A stretch of 9,666 nt of DNA from Bog-159 sp049516155 (GCA_049516155.1 JBEKTJ010000247.1:1-9666); one strand, 5' to 3'; positions 1 to 6,549 are shown, counted from the stretch's first letter. A program made the numbers and translations. Notes: generated by a model not told the origin, from the sequence alone.

Positions 1-68
1 AACGCGGTAACCAGACCTGGATGTCCGATCACCACGCGGCTGATCCAGCGCATCGGACGGCGGGTCAT
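1..68 (-). CDS. N-terminus of a probable MMPL/RND-family exporter (partial)
   Basis: Only the first 22 codons are inside the window; the gene continues past base 1. The peptide begins MTRRPMRWIS and ends HPGLVTA: a short basic stretch, then 'HPGLV' leading into what should be the first membrane helix. This matches the usual start of MMPL/RND-type exporters, where an Arg-rich segment and a 'HPxLV' step precede TM1. The ATG at 68-66 overlaps the stop of the upstream gene in an ATGA arrangement, so translation is probably coupled. An exporter also fits the context, since operons holding a LolA-like protein and a FabZ-like dehydratase often carry an MMPL transporter. With so few residues the family call is an inference; any inner-membrane protein with a basic N-terminus would look similar. 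Confidence 0.45.
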   Translation of the reverse strand, partial: MTRRPMRWISRVVIGHPGLVTA

Positions 69-1129
69 GGCATCGCCTCCGGCGCCGGTTTCTCCGCCAC
101 AAACAATACGTGCGCCAGCGGTAGGCGGTTCACAAACCTACGCTCGACGATCCGCATGCCGGCCGATTGAAGGACGCTCCGGTATTGCTCCACTGGCAGC
201 GTTGCCGGATTGCGGCCGGCCCGTCCGAAAAGGAAGATCAAGCGGTCGAAGCCCAGGGTGATCGTTTTCAGAAATGTGCGCTCGCGGTCGTGTACCCGGA
301 AGATGAACTTCCCGCCGGGTTCGAGCGCCGCGCAGCAGCGCGCCACCAGCATGCGTTGATCCTCGGCACTGAGATATTGCAGCACGTCCAGGATCAAGAT
401 CAGGCCCGCCGGCGGGATTTCGAAGCTGCGCACGTCGGCAACCCGCACGTCCGCATGCATGCCAGCGAGGGCCTGCTGTGCGGCCGCGATCCGCTTGGGA
501 TTCAGATCGCAACCCACCAGCGGGCGATCGCGATCTGCGAAAGCTACGAGCGCCAGTGCGATACCGTAACCGCAACCAAGATCGACCGCGACTCCCGAGC
601 CCAGGTCTTTCGCCGCCAGTATGTCGAAGATCCGGTCGAGCCGCAGTTTCCACCGCACGAAACCACGATCTGCGCGCGGGCAACCCGCGAACAACTGGTT
701 CACGAAGCGGATCGGTTCGGCCAGCCCTGGGCGCACTACGAGGAAGGCAACGAGTGCACCGATGCCGCCCAGAACCGCGCCTAGAGGCACGCTGCCGGCC
801 ACCCAATCGGATAGACCTTCCTTCAGCCCGCGGGCGCTGAGATCGGGCCACGCTAAGGCATGCCATTTGCCTGTGAGCAGAAAATGGCCGAGCGTCACCG
901 AACCCGCCACCAAGAAAGGTTGAAACAGCGGATTGTTGATAAAGGTGGCCGCCAGCGTGAGCGGTTTATTCAAACCGAACAACACTGCCAGCCCGATCGC
1001 CGCCAGCGTCTGGAAACCGTAGATGGGCACGTTACCGATAAAGATACCGACAAACACCGCCGCCGCAGCGCGCCCCGGCGTCAGGCCCTCGTGCCACAGC
1101 GCCGCCACAAGCCTTCGCATCGGGGCCAT
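65..1129 (-). CDS. DUF2062 membrane domain fused to a class I SAM-dependent methyltransferase
   Basis: This 354-residue protein has two modules. Residues about 10-135 match DUF2062: 'GLTPGRAAAAVFVGIFIG' followed by 'PIYGFQT', 'LNKPLTLA' and 'NNPLFQP', with hydrophobic helices near 22-52, 72-85 and 113-133. Residues about 160-348 are a Rossmann methyltransferase: motif I VDLGCGYG (182-189), an acidic ribose-binding residue D208 in 'VGCDLN', 'ADVRSF' (231-236), 'LILDVLQYL' (245-253) and 'LEPGGKFIFRV' (269-279). The enzyme domain is presumably held at the cytoplasmic face of the inner membrane and methylates a small molecule or lipid intermediate; the substrate is unknown. The ATG at 1129 shares one base with the upstream stop (TGATG). 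A TTG one codon earlier is possible but less likely. Its stop overlaps the next gene by ATGA. The domain calls are strong; the role is inferred from neighbours. Confidence 0.85.
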   Translation of the reverse strand: MAPMRRLVAALWHEGLTPGRAAAAVFVGIFIGNVPIYGFQTLAAIGLAVLFGLNKPLTLAATFINNPLFQPFLVAGSVTLGHFLLTGKWHALAWPDLSARGLKEGLSDWVAGSVPLGAVLGGIGALVAFLVVRPGLAEPIRFVNQLFAGCPRADRGFVRWKLRLDRIFDILAAKDLGSGVAVDLGCGYGIALALVAFADRDRPLVGCDLNPKRIAAAQQALAGMHADVRVADVRSFEIPPAGLILILDVLQYLSAEDQRMLVARCCAALEPGGKFIFRVHDRERTFLKTITLGFDRLIFLFGRAGRNPATLPVEQYRSVLQSAGMRIVERRFVNRLPLAHVLFVAEKPAPEAMP

Positions 1130-1548
1130 CAAGCGGAAACCACCAACTCTCCGCGGGCTACGATTTCTCCCTCCACCGTCACCGTCCCCTCAATGTAAGC
1201 CATCGCGCCGGCATCCGTCAGCTTCCGGGTTTCAATGCGCAACTCTTGGCCCGGAGTCACCGGCTTCAGAAATTTGAACCGGTTGACGGCGGCCAACAGC
1301 GGCACACTCTGACTCTCTTGCCGGATAGCGGACCCCAGCATCACGCCCGCCGTCTGGGCCATCGCCTCAATCAGGAAAACACCAGGCAGGATCGGCCTCG
1401 CGGGAAAGTGTCCCGCAAACGCAGGATGCTGCAGACCGACGAATTTGCAGGCGACACAACGCAGACCCGGCTCCAGTTCTTCCACACGATCGATCCACAG
1501 GAACGGATCGCGATGCGGAATGATCGCCTCAACTTCGCCGCGGTCCAT
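1129..1548 (-). CDS. FabZ-like 3-hydroxyacyl-ACP dehydratase (hotdog fold)
   Basis: The 139-residue product is a single hotdog domain. 'IPHRDPFLWIDRV' (10-22) is the typical FabZ opening. 'GHFPARPILPGVFLIEAMAQ' (46-65) holds the catalytic pair, His47 and Glu61, with the family's spacing of 14. 'NRFKFLKPVTPGQEL' (89-103) is the standard core strand. Family knowledge: FabZ enzymes remove water from (3R)-3-hydroxyacyl-ACP to give trans-2-enoyl-ACP in the cytoplasm. The gene does not sit beside lpxA/lpxC or fab genes. It lies between a LolA-like gene and a methyltransferase in a coupled operon, which suggests a dedicated dehydratase for a specialised acyl or polyene product, like the ApeI/ApeP type, rather than the housekeeping FabZ; this is inference. 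The ATG at 1548 overlaps the upstream stop (TGATG). A GTG at 1551 would also overlap it (GTGA). Confidence 0.88.
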   Translation of the reverse strand: MDRGEVEAIIPHRDPFLWIDRVEELEPGLRCVACKFVGLQHPAFAGHFPARPILPGVFLIEAMAQTAGVMLGSAIRQESQSVPLLAAVNRFKFLKPVTPGQELRIETRKLTDAGAMAYIEGTVTVEGEIVARGELVVSA

Positions 1549-2186
1549 CACTTTGGCCGGTACACCTCGAAAGTGGCCGGAGGGATAGGAGCGTCGAGCG
1601 ACGTAATATCGATCGCGAACACGCTGTTCACGCCGCTGGCGCCATCGATCTCCAGTGACCGTAGCAGGAAGCTTTCTTTCGCCAGCTTGACTACCACGTA
1701 GTTGAGCCTGCGCCGGAAACGCTCGGATCGGGGCACCAGCTTCATTTCGTAAACTCCGCCATTCTCCCGCACCTGGATCGCGAAGTTCTTCTTCAAATTC
1801 TCGATGGATTTCTCCCTGCTGAAGTAAGCCTGAGTTTGCCGTACCTTGCTGCCTACCTCAATCACTTCGGTGTGTTTGCCGCCGCCGGTGGTTACGTTCA
1901 GGTAGTCCCGATTGAAGCGGATGCGGATCGGGTCCGGCTCCGTATACTCCAGTGCGAACCGGTCCATGCCGTCGGCGCAAAACTTGCCGCGAAACACCAT
2001 GGGCTTCGCCAATAGCTTGGACGTGCGCGTCTCGACGATCTTCCCGCACCCCGACGCGTGCTCAGTCTGGGCTCTCTGGACGCCGTTCCAAATTCGCATC
2101 AACAGATCGTCCGATTGCGCCGCGAGCGGCCCGGCAAGAACCGCAATCCAGCAACACAGGCCTGCGCTGCGCCAAAGCATCCTCAT
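1548..2186 (-). CDS. LolA-like outer-membrane lipoprotein carrier family protein
   Basis: The 212-residue precursor begins with a clear signal peptide: basic MRMLWR, a hydrophobic core to about residue 18, and a cleavage site near 'PLAA|Q' (20-24). The mature part looks like the LolA/LolB fold: strand-rich, with 'GKFCADGMDRFALEYTEPDP' (67-86) followed by 'IRIRFNRDYLNV' (87-98), corresponding to the 'F.w.Y..P..q.i..nG..l' core of COG2834. A basic stretch, 'RSERFRRRLNYVVVKL' (153-168), follows. Family knowledge: LolA ferries lipoproteins across the periplasm, but divergent paralogues inside aryl-polyene-type clusters are thought to carry the lipid product instead. Being flanked by glycosyltransferase, dehydratase and exporter genes favours the second role here. 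The ATG lies one base after the upstream stop. Family assignment is moderately strong; cargo is inferred. Confidence 0.75.
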   Translation of the reverse strand: MRMLWRSAGLCCWIAVLAGPLAAQSDDLLMRIWNGVQRAQTEHASGCGKIVETRTSKLLAKPMVFRGKFCADGMDRFALEYTEPDPIRIRFNRDYLNVTTGGGKHTEVIEVGSKVRQTQAYFSREKSIENLKKNFAIQVRENGGVYEMKLVPRSERFRRRLNYVVVKLAKESFLLRSLEIDGASGVNSVFAIDITSLDAPIPPATFEVYRPK

Positions 2187-2187
2187 C

Positions 2188-2862
2188 TCAAACCTTCAAG
2201 TAGCGGAAAGCCAGGGACCACAGGCAGATGCGCACCGTGTCGCGTACCGGATTCATCTTCGAGCGTGCGTGGCCCCCCTCGTACACCGTGCGTACGGGAG
2301 CCTCCGCGATGCGGCCGCCCGTCCGCGCTATCTTGATCAAGACCTCCATTTCAAATTCGTAAAACCGGCTGCGTAAACGAAGACTGCGCAGTTTGTCCAT
2401 GCGCAGCAACCGGAAGCCGCACTGGCTATCGCGAATCTCATGGCCCACCAGCGCCGATGCAATTCTGCTGCCAAGCGTGTTCGAATAATACCGCGCCACC
2501 GGCATAGCCGCGCGGTCGAACGCACGCGTGCCGATCACCAGGTCCGCGCCCGTGTGTTGCGCGGCCTCGATCAACGCCGGAATATCTTCGGGGCAATGCT
2601 GGCCGTCCCCATCGAGCATTACCACGTGGGTGAAATCCCTGGCCGCCGCGAATTCGATGGCCGTGCGCAGAGCCGAGGCCTTGCCCCGGTTGCAGGGGGA
2701 GCGGAGTGTGATCGCGCCGGCCGCCTGGGCGATCGCGGCGGTTCCATCGCTTGAACCGTCATCGCTCACCACGACCTGGTCCACGTGCCGCCTGGCGCCT
2801 TGCACGACGCCGGCGATGTAGCTCGCCTCGTTATAAGCGGGAATGAGCGCGCAGATCCTCAT
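2188..2862 (-). CDS. Family 2 glycosyltransferase, dolichol-phosphate-mannose-synthase-like
   Basis: The 224-residue product is a complete soluble GT-A domain. The N-terminal strand and nucleotide-binding segment 'ALIPAYNE' (5-12) is followed by 'VVSDDGSSDGT' (31-41), 'CNRGKASALRTAIE' (57-70), the metal-binding 'MLDGDGQH' (82-89), 'GTRAF' (111-115), and 'DSQCGFRLL' (145-153) with 'YEFEMEVLI' (168-176). The last two are typical of the DPM1-like branch that transfers a sugar from a nucleotide donor to a polyprenyl phosphate or similar lipid. No membrane helix is present, so it is probably peripheral at the inner membrane. It starts within the stop codon of the deacetylase gene (ATGA) and ends one base before the LolA-like gene. 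It probably glycosylates the lipid or polyene product of this operon; donor and acceptor cannot be read from sequence. Confidence 0.85.
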   Translation of the reverse strand: MRICALIPAYNEASYIAGVVQGARRHVDQVVVSDDGSSDGTAAIAQAAGAITLRSPCNRGKASALRTAIEFAAARDFTHVVMLDGDGQHCPEDIPALIEAAQHTGADLVIGTRAFDRAAMPVARYYSNTLGSRIASALVGHEIRDSQCGFRLLRMDKLRSLRLRSRFYEFEMEVLIKIARTGGRIAEAPVRTVYEGGHARSKMNPVRDTVRICLWSLAFRYLKV

Positions 2863-3662
2863 TGCGCATACACTGCGGACTTCGTTTCGGTGGCCGGCAC
2901 AACTCCCGCCGGGACGAATTCGAAACCGCGTCTCCTAAGTTCGTCGATGATGCCTGGGAGGGTTTCCAGCAGTACGCGCGCGCCGGCATCCCGATGGTCG
3001 TGCATCAGTATGATATCGCCCGAAGCCACTTTGTCGAGGATGCGGCGGGTCAGGGTTTCCGGTTTCAAGCCCATGGTGTCCCACGTGCGCAGCCGCCAGG
3101 AGACGTATTCCAGGCCGGCATTCTTCAAATACGGACCCAACAACGGGTGGCGCAGCCCCACCGGCGAACGGAAATAGCGCGGCCGGAACCCGCAGATCCG
3201 CTGCACCGCCTCTTCGCCGCGTTCGATCTCTTCTCGCAACCGCGCCGGCGTCAGAAAGCAAAACAGCGAGGGATGCGACCAGGTGTGGTTTCCAATCAAG
3301 TGTCCCTCGGCCTGTTCGCGCCGCACGATCTCCGGATGTGCCTGCGCTCTTTCGCCGACCACGAAAAATGTGGCACAGACGCGCTTCTGCCGGAGTATGT
3401 CGAGCAGCTTGGGAGTATCCACCGGGTTCGGGCCGTCGTCGAAGGTGAGTGCCACGCAGCGCCGATTCCCGCAATCCACCGAAGAGCGGTTCGCCACCAG
3501 CCACTGGTTGCGCGGGTTGAAGAGCAGGTACAGCATGATCGCGGTGCCCGTGGTGTAAATGGCCGCGGTGACCAGAAACCGCCGCTGGCTAAAGGGGTAC
3601 AGCAGTGCCAGGGAGACATTAGTCAGCACAAACAGCAGCACGAAGATCGCGGGTCGCGTCAT
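2859..3662 (-). CDS. Membrane-anchored polysaccharide deacetylase family protein (NodB/CE4 domain)
   Basis: The 267-residue protein has two N-terminal hydrophobic helices (about 5-22 and 29-48), then a NodB-homology domain. CE4 motifs in order: TFDDGP (73-78), with the catalytic-base and metal-binding aspartates D75/D76; HTWSH (126-130), the two metal-ligand histidines; RSPVG (165-169); a WDT motif (194-196); and LMHDH (219-223), with the histidine expected near the active site. All residues needed for metal-dependent N- or O-deacetylation are in place. The domain probably faces the periplasm if the two helices act as a hairpin-plus-anchor, but topology is uncertain. It is the first gene of the minus-strand operon and overlaps the glycosyltransferase by 4 bases. 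The likely substrate is an acetylated sugar on a lipid carrier or glycan. The ATG at 3662 has no clear ribosome-binding site. Confidence 0.87.
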   Translation of the reverse strand: MTRPAIFVLLFVLTNVSLALLYPFSQRRFLVTAAIYTTGTAIMLYLLFNPRNQWLVANRSSVDCGNRRCVALTFDDGPNPVDTPKLLDILRQKRVCATFFVVGERAQAHPEIVRREQAEGHLIGNHTWSHPSLFCFLTPARLREEIERGEEAVQRICGFRPRYFRSPVGLRHPLLGPYLKNAGLEYVSWRLRTWDTMGLKPETLTRRILDKVASGDIILMHDHRDAGARVLLETLPGIIDELRRRGFEFVPAGVVPATETKSAVYAQ

Positions 3663-3670
3663 GCAAGCGC

Positions 3671-3680
3671 CATTTTAGCA
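3671..3680 (-). promoter_or_regulatory. Possible extended -10 element for the deacetylase operon
   Basis: Read on the minus strand this is TGCTAAAATG: a TGn step followed by TAAAAT (3677-3672), five of six bases matching TATAAT. The start codon is only nine bases further on, which would give a very short or absent leader; this agrees with the lack of a Shine-Dalgarno sequence. No convincing -35 is visible at the usual distance, so this is a weak call. Confidence 0.3.
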
Positions 3681-3740
3681 TCGGCTGCGCGCGCGGCAGC
3701 GGGCGTTTCGTCGGGTTCCAAGACCACGCGGAATCGGCGC

Positions 3741-3770
3741 TTGACCCTGGCCTTGCGCTTTGGTTATCCT
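3741..3770 (+). promoter_or_regulatory. Predicted sigma-70-type promoter of glnA
   Basis: TTGACC (3741-3746, five of six matches to TTGACA) is followed 18 bases later by TATCCT (3765-3770, four of six matches to TATAAT). Transcription would start near 3777 and leave a leader of about 53 bases. I looked for a sigma-54 GG-N10-GC element in the same interval and found none. There is no experimental support. Confidence 0.45.
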
Positions 3771-3794
3771 AAACACGTTCTGCTCTACATCAAG

Positions 3795-3819
3795 CATTCC
3801 CACGTACTCATTCCCACGT
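3795..3819 (+). repeat. Exact 11-bp direct repeat in the glnA leader
   Basis: The sequence cattcccacgt occurs at 3795-3805 and again at 3809-3819, with three bases between copies (14-bp period). It lies between the predicted promoter and the ribosome-binding site, and the second copy ends one base before GGAGG. Two exact 11-mers this close are unlikely by chance in a window of this size. It could be a protein-binding site or part of a leader RNA structure. Confidence 0.7.
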
Positions 3820-3820
3820 T

Positions 3821-3825
3821 GGAGG
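3821..3825 (+). promoter_or_regulatory. Ribosome-binding site of glnA
   Basis: GGAGG lies four bases before the ATG at 3830. It is one of the few strong Shine-Dalgarno sequences in the window and fixes the glnA start. The core GGA could weakly pair with TCC in either copy of the adjacent direct repeat. Confidence 0.75.
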
Positions 3826-3829
3826 ACGA

Positions 3830-5239
3830 ATGAATCCGCAAGAAGTATTGGAATACGCAAAGAAGCACGAGGCCAAGCAGTTGGACCTGCGCTTTACCGA
3901 CATCCCCAGCCTGCAACACCACGTTTCCTATCCGATCGGCGAACTGTCGGAAAGCAGCTTTGAAGAAGGTTTCGGCATGGATGGCTCGAGCATTCGCGGC
4001 TGGGCCGCCATCAACGAAAGCGACATGCTGCTGATTCCCGATCCCACCACGGCGCTTATGGATCCGTTCGGCGACACGGCTACACTGGTGATGATCGGCG
4101 ACGTGATCGACCCGATCACCAAGCAGCACTACGAGCGCGATCCGCGCTGGATCGCCAAGAAGGCCGAATTGCACCTGAAGAACAGCGGCGCGGGCGATAC
4201 CGCATTCTTCGGAGCGGAAGCCGAATTTTTCATTTTCGACAACATTCGCTTCGACCAGAATCAGCATTGCGGTTTCTACTTCATCGACGCCGAAGAAGGC
4301 CGCTGGAATTCGGGCCGCGAGAAGGACAACCTGGGCTATCGGCCGCGCTATAAGGAAGGCTACTTCCCGGTGCCTCCTACGGATCACTACCAGGACCTGC
4401 GCAGCGAGATGGTGCAGACCATGATCCAGTGCGGGCTCCACATTGAATGCCATCACCACGAAGTGGCCACGGGAGGCCAGTGCGAGATCGACCAGCGATT
4501 CGACACGCTGGTGAAGTCCGCCGACAACATGATGCTGTACAAATACATCATCCGCAACGTGGCCAATCAGTATGGCAAGACGGTGACCTTCATGCCGAAG
4601 CCTTTGTATGGGGATAACGGCAGCGGTATGCACACGCACCAGAGCATCTGGAAGGATGGCAAGCCGCTGTTCGCGGGAGACTGCTATGCAGGCCTCAGCC
4701 AGTTGGGGCTGTGGTACATCGGCGGCTTGTTGAAGCACGCGCGGGCGCTTTCGGCGATCATCGCGCCCACCACGAATAGCTACAAGCGGCTGGTGCCGGG
4801 CTATGAAGCGCCGGTAAACCTGGCGTACTCGCGGCGCAACCGCTCGGCGGCCTGCCGTATTCCGATGTACTCGGCCAGTCCCAAGGCCAAGCGGGTGGAG
4901 TTCCGCCCTCCGGACCCGGCGGCCAATCCGTATCTGGCATTCGCAGCCATGTTGATGGCCGGTCTCGACGGCGTGGCCAACAAGATCGATCCCGGCGAAC
5001 CGCTGGACAAGGATATCTACGATCTTTCGCCAGAGGAGATGCGTAACGTACCTTCCATGCCGGCCTCGCTCGAAGAGGCGCTCAGTTGCCTGGAAGACGA
5101 TCACGGCTTCCTGATGAAGGGCGACGTCTTCACCGAAGAATTGATCGAGACTTTCATCGATTACAAGCGCAAGAACGAGGCGGATGCCATCCGGCTGCGG
5201 CCGCATCCATACGAGTTCGCGATGTATTACGACGTCTAA
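3830..5239 (+). CDS. glnA: Type I glutamine synthetase (GSI, adenylylation-competent type)
   Basis: The 469-residue enzyme has the length of dodecameric GSI. It makes glutamine from glutamate, ammonia and ATP in the cytoplasm. Visible signatures: 'GMDGSSIRGW' (49-58); the metal-binding pair in 'GAEAEFF' (E130, E132); the ATP-site block 'KPLYGDNGSGMHTH' (257-270); 'YSRRNRSA' (333-340); and 'VEFRPPDPAANPY' (356-368) with metal ligand E357 and R359. 'DIYDLSPEE' (395-403) carries Tyr397, the position adenylylated by GlnE in GSI-beta enzymes, so control by reversible adenylylation is likely. The ATG is fixed by GGAGG and the family-typical N-terminus 'MNPQEVLEYAKKH'. The gene stands alone: it is divergent from the deacetylase operon and convergent with the small membrane protein gene, 12 bases away. 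No terminator is visible. No PII (glnB) or amt gene is adjacent. Confidence 0.97.
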   Translation: MNPQEVLEYAKKHEAKQLDLRFTDIPSLQHHVSYPIGELSESSFEEGFGMDGSSIRGWAAINESDMLLIPDPTTALMDPFGDTATLVMIGDVIDPITKQHYERDPRWIAKKAELHLKNSGAGDTAFFGAEAEFFIFDNIRFDQNQHCGFYFIDAEEGRWNSGREKDNLGYRPRYKEGYFPVPPTDHYQDLRSEMVQTMIQCGLHIECHHHEVATGGQCEIDQRFDTLVKSADNMMLYKYIIRNVANQYGKTVTFMPKPLYGDNGSGMHTHQSIWKDGKPLFAGDCYAGLSQLGLWYIGGLLKHARALSAIIAPTTNSYKRLVPGYEAPVNLAYSRRNRSAACRIPMYSASPKAKRVEFRPPDPAANPYLAFAAMLMAGLDGVANKIDPGEPLDKDIYDLSPEEMRNVPSMPASLEEALSCLEDDHGFLMKGDVFTEELIETFIDYKRKNEADAIRLRPHPYEFAMYYDV

Positions 5240-5251
5240 TTCACGTCTAAC

Positions 5252-5584
5252 TCAAGACGCGAGCGAGATAATCAGTCCGCCAACGGCGATGAACGCGCCA
5301 CCGATCAAAACGGCCGCGCTGGGTTTCTGGTGGAAAACCACCCATGAAATCAACTGCGCAAACAGAAAGAAGAAGACCACGTAGAGACCTAGCAAGCGGC
5401 CGAAATCCCACGGGGGCGAATTAACCGCGAAGCCGTACAGGAACAGGACCACGGCTCCCGCAGCGAAGAAGAGGTATTTAGGAGCAGCCGCGGTAGAGTG
5501 CAGGCCCATACGGACCAATGCGTCTCCCCCCGCTTCGAGCAGCGCGGCCAGCATCAACACCAGGACTATGAGACTCTTACTCAT
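5252..5584 (-). CDS. Small four-helix membrane protein of the YnfA/SMR-like (DMT superfamily) type
   Basis: The 110-residue protein is almost entirely membrane-embedded, with helices at about 4-20, 36-54, 62-84 and 89-107. 'ALLEAGGDALVRMGL' in helix 1 places Glu17 where small multidrug-resistance proteins carry their essential glutamate. 'WDFGRLLGLYVVFF' (59-72) resembles the helix-3 opening of YnfA/UPF0060 proteins, and 'GGAFIAVGGLIIS' (95-107) resembles the SMR/YnfA last helix. Such proteins work as dimers that export cations or small metabolites; the substrate here is unknown. The ATG at 5584 overlaps the kinase stop by ATGA. The reading frame stays open 29 codons further upstream inside the kinase gene, but that extension is hydrophilic and shadowed by kinase coding. 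Coupling to the kinase suggests shared function. An exact family (YnfA, SMR or an EamA half-protein) cannot be fixed by eye. Confidence 0.7.
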   Translation of the reverse strand: MSKSLIVLVLMLAALLEAGGDALVRMGLHSTAAAPKYLFFAAGAVVLFLYGFAVNSPPWDFGRLLGLYVVFFFLFAQLISWVVFHQKPSAAVLIGGAFIAVGGLIISLAS

Positions 5585-6549
5585 GGGTGATGGGCAACCA
5601 GCAGCAGTAAACCGAAGATGACTACCGGGATCAGCGCGAGCATCGCGTAGAATAGAACCTTGCGCGCCCAAGGCTTCCGCCGCCGCTTCCAGTCGCGCAG
5701 CTCGGCGCGGTCGGCCACGCCCACCCGATCCTGATGCTCCAGGTCCCAGGCGAATTCGCGCGCGCTGGCGTAGCGCTTTTTGGGGTCGCGCTCCAGGGCG
5801 CGGTAGAGGATTTCCTGAAGCTGGGGAGAGATGCTGGGGTCGATTTCGCGCGGCGGAACCGGGTTGTTGAACATGCGGTCGTTCATCGTCTGGAACGGAT
5901 TATCGCCGGAAAATGGCGTCTTCCCGGTGAGCATTTCATATAGCATGATACCCAGCGCGTACAGATCGCTGCGGGCATCGCCGCGCTTCCCCTTAACCTG
6001 TTCGGGCGAAATGTATTCGGCGGTTCCCATGACTTGCGAAAGCTTCGTGAACGTCAGCCGCCGCGATCCCGACTTCGCTGCGATGCCGAAGTCAATCAGC
6101 TTGACGCCATCCCGATCGTCGACCATAATGTTGTCCGGCTTCAGATCGCGATGCACGATTCCCTGGCTGTGAATATACTCCAGCACTTCGCAGATATGGA
6201 GCGCGATGCGCACCGCCCGCTCGGATGGAAGCTTCCCCCGCTCGTTCAGGATTTGCCGGAGCAGGCGGCCATCCACCCACTCCATCACCATATAGAGCTG
6301 GCTCCGGTCCTCGGCTGGTAGGACCTTCATCACGCCGGGATGGTCCAGCGTCCTGCCGATCTCTTCCTCTCTGCGAAAGCGATCGAAAAAAACCGGATCG
6401 CTCTCGACTTCCGGATGCGGGATTTTGATTGCCACCGGCCGGCCGGTACGCAGATCCGTACCGCGAAAGATGGATGCCATGCCACTATTCGCAACCAGCG
6501 TATCGATGCTGTAATGGTCGAGCCGATCGCCGATTTGAACGGGAGCCAT
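5581..6549 (-). CDS. Membrane-anchored Hanks-type Ser/Thr protein kinase without an external sensor domain
   Basis: The 322-residue protein has a kinase domain at about 12-270 and one transmembrane helix near 299-318, followed by only four residues. Catalytic elements are present: VAIK with Lys42, an acidic helix-C segment 'RREEEIGRTLDHPGV' (59-73), HRDLKPDN (133-140) with catalytic Asp135, DFG (153-155), an activation loop with several Thr/Ser, and SPE (181-183). Oddly, the glycine-rich loop reads 'VANSGMASIF' (19-28), so all three glycines of GxGxxG are replaced by Ala, Ser and Ala. There is no PASTA, WD or TPR domain outside, so the signal must come from the cytoplasm or a partner. The ATG at 6549 was preferred over a TTG at 6579, which lies upstream of the predicted -10. 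The PP2C phosphatase lies 98 bases upstream, and the small membrane protein overlaps its stop. Confidence 0.92.
   Translation of the reverse strand: MAPVQIGDRLDHYSIDTLVANSGMASIFRGTDLRTGRPVAIKIPHPEVESDPVFFDRFRREEEIGRTLDHPGVMKVLPAEDRSQLYMVMEWVDGRLLRQILNERGKLPSERAVRIALHICEVLEYIHSQGIVHRDLKPDNIMVDDRDGVKLIDFGIAAKSGSRRLTFTKLSQVMGTAEYISPEQVKGKRGDARSDLYALGIMLYEMLTGKTPFSGDNPFQTMNDRMFNNPVPPREIDPSISPQLQEILYRALERDPKKRYASAREFAWDLEHQDRVGVADRAELRDWKRRRKPWARKVLFYAMLALIPVVIFGLLLLVAHHP

Noticed and set aside
3741..3770. A sigma-54 promoter for glnA
   Set aside because: The GG at 3749-3750 is not followed by GC at the required ten-base spacing, so only a sigma-70-type reading is supported.
2862..3833. A 323-codon plus-strand open frame opposite the polysaccharide deacetylase
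   Set aside because: It lies antisense to a gene with all CE4 motifs intact. Its product is rich in Arg, Gln and His with no recognisable fold, so it is a shadow of the real gene.
3785..5206. A 473-codon open frame on the strand opposite glnA
   Set aside because: It mirrors the full length of a strongly conserved glutamine synthetase gene. Its translation is low-complexity, rich in Arg, His, Val and Ala, with no domain. Long antisense frames are a by-product of codon bias in GC-rich genes.
5231..5247. GACGT-N7-ACGTC hairpin as a bidirectional terminator between glnA and the small membrane protein gene
   Set aside because: The stem is only five pairs, overlaps the glnA stop codon, and has no T-run on either strand.
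5585..5671. A 29-residue N-terminal extension of the small membrane protein
   Set aside because: It lies wholly inside the kinase coding sequence, is hydrophilic, and the ATGA overlap at 5581-5584 gives a natural start that matches the four-helix length.
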